This document shows, one piece after another, positions 37,346 through 44,487 of a stretch of 64,000 nucleotides of DNA. Under the pieces are notes generated by a model. That model saw only the letters and a program-made list of their open reading frames with translations. It searched no databases and had not been told where the DNA came from. Location of the stretch: NCBI GenBank assembly GCA_947492175.1, contig CANLMQ010000027.1, forward strand, positions 1-64,000. Reading direction: 5' to 3'. The translations under genes were made by a program, and so were the position numbers. Positions within the stretch are counted from its first letter, which is position 1. The number at the start of each line of letters is the position of its first letter. This DNA is from an uncultured Draconibacterium sp. Lineage in GTDB: Bacteria; Bacteroidota; Bacteroidia; Bacteroidales; Prolixibacteraceae.

Positions 37346-37360
37346 GCTTTTAATTAATGG

Positions 37361-37396
37361 TAAAAAAAAACTCCTGCTTCAATAGAAACAGGAGTG
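37361..37396 (-). terminator. Terminator after tonB (minus strand)
   Basis: ACTCCTG at 37370-37376 pairs with CAGGAGT at 37389-37395, and on the minus strand the stem is followed by a run of nine T. Confidence 0.8.
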
Positions 37397-37418
37397 CAAA
37401 AATATTGTTTTTTATTTG

Positions 37419-38108
37419 TTACTGCAACACGAAGTTAATTGGTACCGTGTACGATACGTTAACCGGTTTCCCGCGTTGTTTTCCAGCCTTCCATGGTGGA
37501 AGAGCATTCACAACACGAAGTGCTTCTTTATCCAAAGATGGGTCAACTCCCCTTGCAATAGAAGCATTGGTAACTTTACCTGTTTTACTAACCACAAAAG
37601 TTACATAAACTTTTCCCTGAATACCGTTTTCCTGAGCAATAACAGGATATTTAATGGCATTTGCAATATACTTACGCAATGCTAAATCTCCTCCCGGGAA
37701 TTCCGGCATATCTTCAACAATAAAAAATACCTGAGCTTCTTCTTCTTCTTCCTCTTCTGCAGTTTCAATTACAGGAGCAACATCAATTACAGTTTCATCA
37801 TCTGCTTCAGTATCTTCAATCTCTAATTCATCTTCAATCTCAACATCGTCGTCTACAATGTTCAGTACCTCGATCACTTTTGGTGGTGGAGGTGGTGGAG
37901 GTGGTTTTACCTCTTGCTCGCGCGTAATTGGGATAATTTCTTCTTCAACTTCCGCAGTTTGAATAGTACCTAACGATTCAGCTTTCGTTGGTTTTGTAGT
38001 CCATTCAAAAGCCAAAAGTGTAACGCCTAACGCGACTACTAAACCAATCAGAATAAAAGTATTTCTTTTACTCTCAAGATCAGCTTTTTTAGATTTTTTA
38101 AGTTCCAT
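37419..38108 (-). CDS. tonB: Energy transducer TonB (copy 1)
   Basis: 229 residues. One N-terminal membrane helix (FILIGLVVALGVTLLAFEW), a proline run (PPPPPPPPK), an acidic linker, then the C-terminal TonB domain from EFPGGDLALRKYIANAIKYP to YTVPINFVLQ. It transmits proton-motive force from ExbBD to outer-membrane receptors. No exbB/exbD or receptor is adjacent. It lies 111 bases downstream of a paralogous gene in the same direction. Confidence 0.93.
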   Translation of the reverse strand: MELKKSKKADLESKRNTFILIGLVVALGVTLLAFEWTTKPTKAESLGTIQTAEVEEEIIPITREQEVKPPPPPPPPKVIEVLNIVDDDVEIEDELEIEDTEADDETVIDVAPVIETAEEEEEEEAQVFFIVEDMPEFPGGDLALRKYIANAIKYPVIAQENGIQGKVYVTFVVSKTGKVTNASIARGVDPSLDKEALRVVNALPPWKAGKQRGKPVNVSYTVPINFVLQ

Positions 38109-38219
38109 ACTACTTATTAATTATTTGTTTTATTCGATTTTTTTTGCCCTTTAAAAACGGGGCTTAAAGATAAAAAATAATATTTACTTACAAGATAAAA
38201 GTCCATTGATTTATAAAAT

Positions 38220-38903
38220 CTATCTCAAGTTGAAATATATAGGCACACTGTACCTGACTTTAACCGCTTTTCCTGCCTGCCTGCCCGGTTTCCAATCTGG
38301 CATTCCTTTTACAACCCTTAAGGCTTCATTATTAAGCGAGGGATCTACACCCCGTAATAAACTTACATTATATATATTGCCATTCTCATCAACTACAAAA
38401 CTTACATAGACCTTCCCTTCAATTCCATTTTCCTGCGCAATTACAGGGTATTTAACATTTCTTGACAAATAATTGATTAAAGCTCTTTTTCCTCCTGGAA
38501 ATTCCGGCATAACTTCTGCCGAGACAAAAACCTCATCTGGTTTATCTTCTTCTAATGGTTGAAATATCTGATTTGTAAAATCAATATCAATGAAATCTTC
38601 GGGCTCAGAACTAACTACCTCAATATTCTCGTCAACCATTGAAGTATTGTCAACAATATCGAAACGTTGAACCTTAACCATTGGCTTTGGCAGTTCTTCT
38701 TTTTCTGCTGGTGTAGACGGAATAAAAATATAGTCTTCGTTCACAAAATCATTGCTACCGAAATATTTCACTTCCTCTACCTTTTGGGTTTTCCACTCGA
38801 AAGCATACAAAACGCAGCTTAATGCCAAAACCAAACCAATTAAAAAGAAGAGACTTTTTTTGTTCTCAAGATTAGCTTTTTCGTTTTTTTTATTTTCAAT
38901 CAT
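38220..38903 (-). CDS. Energy transducer TonB (copy 2)
   Basis: 227 residues, with the same architecture as the neighbouring copy: a membrane helix (SLFFLIGLVLALSCVLYAFEW), a periplasmic linker without the long proline run, and a C-terminal domain (EFPGGKRALINYLSRNVKYPVIAQENGIEGKVYVSF.. VRYSVPIYFNLR). The C-terminal domains are closely alike, so this is a tandem duplication with a diverged linker. It is divergent from the tRNA. Confidence 0.92.
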   Translation of the reverse strand: MIENKKNEKANLENKKSLFFLIGLVLALSCVLYAFEWKTQKVEEVKYFGSNDFVNEDYIFIPSTPAEKEELPKPMVKVQRFDIVDNTSMVDENIEVVSSEPEDFIDIDFTNQIFQPLEEDKPDEVFVSAEVMPEFPGGKRALINYLSRNVKYPVIAQENGIEGKVYVSFVVDENGNIYNVSLLRGVDPSLNNEALRVVKGMPDWKPGRQAGKAVKVRYSVPIYFNLR

Positions 38904-39029
38904 GGCTTAACTGTTTAAATGGGTGAATCAAAATAAATTAAAGAACGCCGGCTTGTTTTCTGCAGAACAATTAACCAATAACAAAAACTTTACCAGAAAT
39001 TTTATATTAGCATTAAATAAAAATATTTT

Positions 39030-39037
39030 TATATTTG
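39030..39037 (+). promoter_or_regulatory. tRNA-Ala -7 box
   Basis: TATATTTG matches TAnnTTTG and ends 11 bases before the mature tRNA 5' end. The upstream region is A/T-rich without a clear -33 motif. Confidence 0.55.
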
Positions 39038-39048
39038 CACACTCAAAC

Positions 39049-39122
39049 GGGGGATTAGCTCAGTTGGCTAGAGCGTTTGACTGGCAGTCAAGAGGTCGGG
39101 GGTTCGATTCCCCCATTCTCCA
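39049..39122 (+). tRNA. tRNA-Ala (anticodon GGC)
   Basis: A full cloverleaf: acceptor GGGGGAT with ATTCTCC including the G3-U70 pair that identifies alanine tRNAs, D stem GCTC/GAGC, anticodon stem TTTGA/TCAAG with loop CTGGCAG (anticodon 39083-39085), T arm GGGGG-TTCGATT-CCCCC, discriminator A at 39122. CCA is not encoded. The 3' half is the probable attachment site of the element that follows. Confidence 0.95.
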
Positions 39123-39205
39123 CCCTTATAATCAAAGAGTTACGACAATATGTGACTCTTTTTTTTATTTACTGTGTAGTTCTGATGTGTAGTTTTACAT
39201 TTAAA

Positions 39206-40480
39206 TTACTCAAAAACGGTAAATCGATGTTCACTTCGATCCTTACTTATAAACTTTGCAATTTCCTTTTGATTATTATAGTGCTTGGCGGTTGTTCTAT
39301 AATTTGTATGTTGTTGAAGCTTAAAAACCTGCCTATAACTATAAATTTCACTAGCTGTTATATAAGTACTGCGCAATTGTTTCATCTGAATTTTGTAATT
39401 CCGATTTAATCTTTTAAAGAAGAAAGTAAAACTTTTACTTGCGACTTTTTCCATATTTTGTCGACCAAGTATTTCAGGTGCAATAATATAGTTTTTCGAA
39501 CCCTTATTTTCATTTAATCCAATGTCTATTAATAAATCTTCAAGTTCTTTAATAACCGGGATGTAGGTATATTCATACTCCTGCTGGTGTAAATTGTTTT
39601 TTAGTTTGTTCAATTTTATGTTTGGAGATTTTATATAAATAGGTTCTCCATTTTCATAATTAATCATATCCCAGCTCATTACGAATATTTCTTCATTTCT
39701 TCTACCTGTAAATGCTTTTAATTTTATTGCATCTTTTAACCAATATTTATACATATTTCTTATAGTTGTCTTACCAATCTTTTGTATAGCCCCTTCAGGT
39801 TTAATAATATCTAAAAGAGCGTAGAAATCCTTTGTGGAAATTGAGTTATTGGTGCCTTTCTCTGTTTTAAGTTTAATTTCTTTGAATGGATTTCTAATTT
39901 GATAACCTTTTTTTTCAATTAGAAAAGAATAAACTGACCTCATTGCTTTAACATGATGATTAAACGTGTATGCTGAGGTAGTACGATTTAGAAGAAAAGA
40001 GTAATATTCACCTATCAAGTGGTCATTAATATCCGTGATTTTCAAAGTATTAATGTCAATACCTTTCCCTTTTATAAATTCTTTGTATTTATTAAAAAAG
40101 CTATTAATTGAATTCAAATAGCCATCTGAATTATGTTTTTTCTGATGATTTGGAGTATCAATATCAGCTAAATAATCTAAGTACATTGCCATACAATCAA
40201 TTAGAAGCTGTGGCTTTATATGAACTGGTGAATTTGGTATAATACCATTTAAAATATCCGTTCTATAATCAATTAGTTCTTTAACTGCCCCCTCATAAGA
40301 TCTCGAAACAAGTGTCTTTGTAATCCTTTTTCCATTGTAAAAAACTATGGTTCGGTATGCTGTGTTTTCGATAGGGTGTTTGCAATTTTTATAGGGTGAA
40401 ACATTATTATGGATTGTTTTCCCACATTTTAAACATCTAATTTCTAATCCTTTAAATTTACGATAGACTAATCTTTTCAT
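39206..40480 (-). CDS. int: Tyrosine recombinase/integrase
   Basis: 424 residues. Catalytic landmarks are FTGRRNEEI (first Arg), a lysine-rich hairpin (IKSPNIKLNKLKNN), MKQLRSTYITASE (second Arg, with the usual first His replaced), QQHTNYRTTAKHY (His and nucleophile Tyr). The N-terminal 40 residues contain CLKCGKTIHNNVSPYKNCKH, a zinc-finger-like arrangement, before the usual arm and core-binding domain. It should catalyse insertion and excision at the tRNA. One base separates it from the small gene upstream. Confidence 0.9.
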   Translation of the reverse strand: MKRLVYRKFKGLEIRCLKCGKTIHNNVSPYKNCKHPIENTAYRTIVFYNGKRITKTLVSRSYEGAVKELIDYRTDILNGIIPNSPVHIKPQLLIDCMAMYLDYLADIDTPNHQKKHNSDGYLNSINSFFNKYKEFIKGKGIDINTLKITDINDHLIGEYYSFLLNRTTSAYTFNHHVKAMRSVYSFLIEKKGYQIRNPFKEIKLKTEKGTNNSISTKDFYALLDIIKPEGAIQKIGKTTIRNMYKYWLKDAIKLKAFTGRRNEEIFVMSWDMINYENGEPIYIKSPNIKLNKLKNNLHQQEYEYTYIPVIKELEDLLIDIGLNENKGSKNYIIAPEILGRQNMEKVASKSFTFFFKRLNRNYKIQMKQLRSTYITASEIYSYRQVFKLQQHTNYRTTAKHYNNQKEIAKFISKDRSEHRFTVFE

Positions 40481-40481
40481 C

Positions 40482-40856
40482 CTATTTAAATTTTACCAAT
40501 TTTCTTGCTGCATCACTTTTGGGAATGTATCTTGGTATATTATGAAATGAAACTGGCTCTTTTTCATTTCGAATGAATTGTAATTCATTTTTCTTTGCCA
40601 ATTCAAAATGTGTTTTCCATTTATCTCCATATTTTTCTTTAAAATGTTCTATTTGTGGTTCTATCGTAACCCTATTATATTCATACTTTTGAATGTATCT
40701 TTTTTGACCGTCTTTGTAAATTTTTACATTATGTCTTTTGCACCAATTTTTCACAGAAATTATAGAAGCATAATCTAAAAGAACTCCCAATTCCTTTAAG
40801 TATATTTTATCTAAAGCATAATCATGTTGTATAAAAAATTCATTATTAGTTTTCAT
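40482..40856 (-). CDS. Excisionase-like small DNA-binding protein
   Basis: 124 residues. LLDYASIISVKNWCKRHNVKIY followed by KDGQKRYIQKYEYN looks like the winged-helix (HTH_17/excisionase) pattern, preceded and followed by helical, basic sequence. It is translated immediately before the integrase gene (1 base gap), the usual place for a directionality factor. The assignment is from pattern and position, not from a strong family match. Confidence 0.6.
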   Translation of the reverse strand: MKTNNEFFIQHDYALDKIYLKELGVLLDYASIISVKNWCKRHNVKIYKDGQKRYIQKYEYNRVTIEPQIEHFKEKYGDKWKTHFELAKKNELQFIRNEKEPVSFHNIPRYIPKSDAARKLVKFK

Positions 40857-41177
40857 GAATCGGTATAACCACTTCCTAATATTTTATGTGGTAGGTTTAT
40901 TCATAATTAAATTATACACAAAAAAATTTACAATAAAAAATCGACACGTATCTATTTTGCTCTAATAGAGCTTATTATGTAATAATATTCTTGTCTTATT
41001 TAAAAAATAATCTCCGGATTGGATATTTTCATACATTCAATTAATTGCACCAATGGTCAAAAAATTATTTTGAGAGTTTCTGCGGGTATTTCATTTAATA
41101 TTTGATAATTCCCATCCATTAACAGAAAATATCCCAGATCAATCCAGAGCTGACCTGAGAGACAATTTTTAACTGAT
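40857..41177. other. Gene-free stretch upstream of the integrase operon
   Basis: About 320 bases, very A/T-rich, no open frame supported. Promoter of the int operon presumably lies here. I see no clear TAnnTTTG box on the minus strand. Confidence 0.35.
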
Positions 41178-41585
41178 TCAAAGTTTTTCTGAAATGAACT
41201 TGCCGTCTACAAATCGATGTACAATAACTTTCTTTATTTCATCCTTCTCTCTGTTTTCTGCAAGGTATCTTTTGAAAGCTTCATATCGTTCAAAACTCTC
41301 AATTGATCCGGTTCGAAAAGCAGGAGTGTTGTAGTAGTGAATTTCATAAGAGCCATATGGATTTTTTACTTCAGTAATCTCAGAAATTAAATTTTCAGCC
41401 GAGATTCCCTTATTCTTATCTTTTAAAACGAAATCACCATTCTCGTCACGTTTCCATTTAAAAACATATTTATAGCCGCAGTTTGAACAGGATATATATT
41501 CTTCTCCTGTTCTCCATTTACTATCTCTAAAGCAATCTGGTGAATTGCATATTGGACAATTTATGTCTTCTTGAAATGATCCCAT
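41178..41585 (-). CDS. Zinc-ribbon hypothetical protein
   Basis: 135 residues. The N-terminal CPICNSPDCFRDSKWRTGEEYISCSNCGYKY holds two CxxC pairs and forms a zinc ribbon. The rest is polar with a tyrosine-rich strand region (YGSYEIHYYNTPAF) and a basic helical end (FKRYLAENREKDEIKKVIVHRF). Family not recognised. Its position just behind the integration genes is typical for small accessory regulators of integrated elements. Confidence 0.65.
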   Translation of the reverse strand: MGSFQEDINCPICNSPDCFRDSKWRTGEEYISCSNCGYKYVFKWKRDENGDFVLKDKNKGISAENLISEITEVKNPYGSYEIHYYNTPAFRTGSIESFERYEAFKRYLAENREKDEIKKVIVHRFVDGKFISEKL

Positions 41586-41640
41586 AGTTTTATTTTTTAA
41601 TTTGTTTTTAGTTTTTTTTAGTTTTTTTTATATTATCCGA

Positions 41641-41681
41641 CCCTCACGACTTCACTGGTTATAGACACAGGTTGGTGAGGG
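41641..41681. repeat. CCCTCACGACTTCAC hairpin, copy 1
   Basis: CCCTCAC at 41641-41647 pairs with GTGAGGG at 41675-41681. The motif CCTCACGACTTCAC recurs at 42183-42196 upstream of the related gene pair, where the hairpin is less perfect. Confidence 0.6.
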
Positions 41682-41702
41682 ACAGAATTTTAATATTCTA
41701 AC

Positions 41703-42137
41703 TTAAAATTCTTTTCGAAGCTGTTTAAGCCTTTCTTCTGTAGCAGGTATATTCCTTTTGTTGAGATACTCAATGAATAATTGTTCGTGTTCCTCTAAGG
41801 ATAAAACATCCATCTGAAGTGTTGGAAATATCAAGTCATTTTCCAAACAGTATTGATTGTACTGTTTGAATTCTCCTTCAACAATATCAGCACATATTGT
41901 TACCTCTAGATCTCTCGAATCAATATCTTTTAGGGTTTTTGAATCTTTAAGTTCTTTCAGTTTCATCTCGACCAACTTGGTCATACTGTAGATAATAGAT
42001 TCGGTTGATTGGGTAATACCGATAATTGCCTTATCGTATTTTTTATCCAAAGTGAAAGATTTTTCAAACTCATTCTTTAGTGATTTTGAACTTTGTCTTC
42101 CCCAGATTAAACAACGGTGTTTTTTTAATTTGTTCAT
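41703..42137 (-). CDS. Hypothetical protein, paralogue of the 42627 gene
   Basis: 144 residues, helical and charged. The segment SSKSLKNEFEKSFTLDKKYDKAIIGITQSTESIIYSMTKLVE aligns with SSQRMKVDFEESFFLESKCDSAIVGYNSVTGAIIYSLSELVD of the gene at 42627, so the two are clear paralogues with diverged C-termini. The shared IIYS(M/L) core may be a helical interface. Function unknown; such duplicated small genes are typical of mobile-element accessory modules. Confidence 0.65.
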   Translation of the reverse strand: MNKLKKHRCLIWGRQSSKSLKNEFEKSFTLDKKYDKAIIGITQSTESIIYSMTKLVEMKLKELKDSKTLKDIDSRDLEVTICADIVEGEFKQYNQYCLENDLIFPTLQMDVLSLEEHEQLFIEYLNKRNIPATEERLKQLRKEF

Positions 42138-42182
42138 AATAAAATATTTAATAGGTTATAAAATTTCTGATTTTAATCCGCC

Positions 42183-42230
42183 CCTCACGACTTCACCGTT
42201 CAAGTTTGGTCATGAAGGGTGGTGGTGATT
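42183..42230. repeat. CCTCACGACTTCAC motif, copy 2
   Basis: CCTCACGACTTCAC is identical to the first copy near 41642 and is followed by an imperfect inverted partner (GGTCATGAAGGGTGG at about 42208-42222). Same position relative to a paralogous gene, so the motif was probably duplicated together with the gene. Confidence 0.55.
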
Positions 42231-42380
42231 AACACCTAATTTGCTTTCTTTGGAGTGTTGTTATTTATGGTACACTCGGAACCATTTTTTTTAATTGTTT
42301 TCATGATAATTTGTTTTGTGGTGGATAATGCCACCGGTTAATATTTATTTTTATGATACATCCTCAATCGATTCTTTTGA

Positions 42381-42415
42381 TTTTAATTCGGTCATGCGAT
42401 GTGACCGAATTAAAA
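42381..42415. terminator. Bidirectional terminator-like hairpin
   Basis: TTTTAATTCGGTCA at 42381-42394 pairs perfectly with TGACCGAATTAAAA at 42402-42415, loop of 7. The T and A runs are part of the stem, so it can work in both directions. It would end transcripts from the genes at 42447-42983. Confidence 0.7.
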
Positions 42416-42446
42416 AATAGTTAAAAAATATCTTATATGTCCTATT

Positions 42447-42545
42447 TCACTTATGTGTAAATCCTTCATCCATATTAATGTTCTCAATCTTGTGTGATAA
42501 TACTTCGGCATCCATTACATATGGATTTTTAAATTTTAGTTTCAT
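42447..42545 (-). CDS. Possible 32 aa peptide
   Basis: The minus frame reads MKLKFKNPYVMDAEVLSHKI then ENINMDEGFTHK and a TGA. It lies between two related small genes and just before a strong terminator. No family, and a chance frame is possible. Confidence 0.3.
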   Translation of the reverse strand: MKLKFKNPYVMDAEVLSHKIENINMDEGFTHK

Positions 42546-42626
42546 ATTGTTTTTTGTTCAGTATGACGCTGTCCCCCGGCTAATGATTTAAACAACTTAT
42601 TTTTTAAAATTCTCATGATGTTCATT

Positions 42627-42983
42627 TTAATGATTGATATGCATATGTTTAATCGGCATGTTCGAATACAGATATAAATCTGATATTAAAATGGGTGGGA
42701 TTACGTCATCCCTTTCGTCTAATTCTTCAAAATAATCTTTGTAAAAGTTGATGCAAAATGCAAATAGGCGACCTTTACTTTCATAGTGGTTGGATTCACC
42801 CTCTTGTTCTATTTCGTTAATCATTTGATCAACCAATTCTGACAGGCTGTAAATAATGGCACCTGTTACTGAATTATAACCTACAATTGCTGAATCACAT
42901 TTTGATTCGAGAAAGAATGATTCCTCAAAATCAACTTTCATTCTTTGGGAGCTGTACTCTCCGAATTTCAATAAATTTTTCAT
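42627..42983 (-). CDS. Hypothetical protein, paralogue of the 41703 gene
   Basis: 118 residues. The N-terminal 60 residues align with those of the protein at 41703-42137 (shared SS..(L/M)K..FE.SF.L..K.D.AI.G pattern and IIYS core). The C-terminal half is acidic and then ends in a histidine-rich tail (MPIKHMHINH). No family recognised. The two genes are about 490 bases apart on the same strand. Confidence 0.6.
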   Translation of the reverse strand: MKNLLKFGEYSSQRMKVDFEESFFLESKCDSAIVGYNSVTGAIIYSLSELVDQMINEIEQEGESNHYESKGRLFAFCINFYKDYFEELDERDDVIPPILISDLYLYSNMPIKHMHINH

Positions 42984-43072
42984 TTCTAAATTTTTTAAAT
43001 GTTAATAATAAAAATATATTCTTGGTCAATTTATTTGTCGAGTTTAAAATCGATCAAAAAATTTAATATCCT

Positions 43073-43792
43073 CTAAACAAGCAAGTCATACTGTTCTTTA
43101 TATAATTTCCACATTTCAAATCCCACATAAGCTCTTATAATGGTCTCCTTGTCTTTCGACTTTATCTCAACTGCCCATTTCTTCTTGCTTTCAATTACTA
43201 CCATATCTGGTTTTGCTCCTGACACATTATCTGGTTCAAATATTTCAACGCCTTTTACGTTAAGCTTTAACACTTTTGCAACAATATCTTCAATGGCTGC
43301 TTCGGTATTGGCAACATTCCTTGAAAGACTGCGAACTCTTTTCCCTTCATCATTGATATAATACCCTTTAACCATGTGATAGGTGAATTTTGACTTTTTT
43401 TCATAGGATGAAATAAGGGAATATTCAGGATTCAAAACACAACCGATTCTTCTAATGCGTAACATATAATAGTTTATAATAGCATTTATCTGCTGGGGGG
43501 TATAATTGGAAGTATCAGTTCTTCCATCATAGAAATTCATAAAATCAGTTATCAATTGTCCTAACTCACCATGCATCTTTGAATACTCTCCGCTAAGTAA
43601 CCCCCAGCTCTCTTTATTAATATCGGCAGGCAACTTAGAAGTCCTTCTGATACCCTTCATAAAGTCCTCATAAGGAATAAATTCTAACCCTGATGGGAAT
43701 CCATAGTCCTTATGGGATATTTCCTTTAAGAACTCAAGTATTTCATCATTCTGGAGTTTCTTTTTATCTGTTATGTTTTCTAAATAATCCAT
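43073..43792 (-). CDS. PD-(D/E)XK nuclease-like hypothetical protein
   Basis: 239 residues. The C-terminal 60 residues contain SGAKPDMVVIESKKKWAVEIKSKDKETIIRAYVGFEMWKLYK: P-D, then E-x-K about 12 residues later, the restriction-endonuclease-like core. The N-terminal 150 residues are helical and unassigned. It could be a Holliday junction resolvase-like or restriction-like enzyme; no methyltransferase is adjacent. The start at 43792 is the only ATG before helical sequence begins. Confidence 0.65.
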   Translation of the reverse strand: MDYLENITDKKKLQNDEILEFLKEISHKDYGFPSGLEFIPYEDFMKGIRRTSKLPADINKESWGLLSGEYSKMHGELGQLITDFMNFYDGRTDTSNYTPQQINAIINYYMLRIRRIGCVLNPEYSLISSYEKKSKFTYHMVKGYYINDEGKRVRSLSRNVANTEAAIEDIVAKVLKLNVKGVEIFEPDNVSGAKPDMVVIESKKKWAVEIKSKDKETIIRAYVGFEMWKLYKEQYDLLV

Positions 43793-44021
43793 TTTTAAAT
43801 TTTAATTTCGTAACAAATATAAATGAAATATTTTTCTCGACCAAATAATATGACCGAGATAATATATATTTTAACATTTATTAACATTTTAAGAGAACCT
43901 CTTTGCTTTCTTTTTAGCTTCAGTTGTCAGTAAAATAAGGGATTGTAGTGAACTTTGTGTAGGCAATTATTTTCCATTCTGTTTTTTTACCAAAATGCAC
44001 GCCACACATTTACCCTCTAAG

Positions 44022-44163
44022 GGTGGACAGGTGGACGAGATATATCCCATATTTTAAACTTATATGGATCAGTCGTCAGTCAAAAATCAGTATACTGGAT
44101 TATAACTGATAACTGATCCAGAATCTGTTAAATCCCCTGTTTTATCTAGTCCACCTGTCCACC
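44022..44163. repeat. Nested long inverted repeats upstream of the primase gene
   Basis: GGTGGACAGGTGGAC at 44022-44036 is the perfect reverse complement of GTCCACCTGTCCACC at 44149-44163. Inside lies a second perfect pair, GGATCAGT at 44066-44073 and ACTGATCC at 44112-44119, plus extra ACTGAT copies. This is a candidate replication or regulatory region of the element. Confidence 0.85.
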
Positions 44164-44277
44164 TCTGGTGATCTTTTTTCAATTTATTTTGGTTCCATAA
44201 TGGTTTTTTCAATTTTCGGAGATACTTATAGTTGTATATGGGTGTCATCACCCTCAATAACTATCTATAAATACAAA

Positions 44278-44487
44278 ATGAATATGAAAAAGAAAACAGA
44301 CACAACCGGGCAGAGCGTGAAAATGAACCTCACCCTGTCCAGAGATTTTTACCAAATCTTAAAAGAGCATGCTTATAAAGATTACGCCAAGCCAGCAACC
44401 TGGACAAAGCAATTCCTTATGAAAACCCTTCTTAACAATAAACCAGATTTTAAATTATTAATTCCAAATGAAAAATTTAAACAATGA
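44278..44487 (+). CDS. Small basic protein, possible ribbon-helix-helix regulator
   Basis: 69 residues if started at the ATG at 44278 (MNMKKKTDTT); 44284 is also possible, and the frame continues upstream to 44200 with non-protein-like residues. A strand (SVKMNLTLS) followed by two helices (DFYQILKEHAYKDY, PATWTKQFLMKTLL) resembles plasmid ribbon-helix-helix proteins. It overlaps the primase gene by 20 bases and lies just after the nested inverted repeats, which could be its operator. Confidence 0.55.
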   Translation: MNMKKKTDTTGQSVKMNLTLSRDFYQILKEHAYKDYAKPATWTKQFLMKTLLNNKPDFKLLIPNEKFKQ

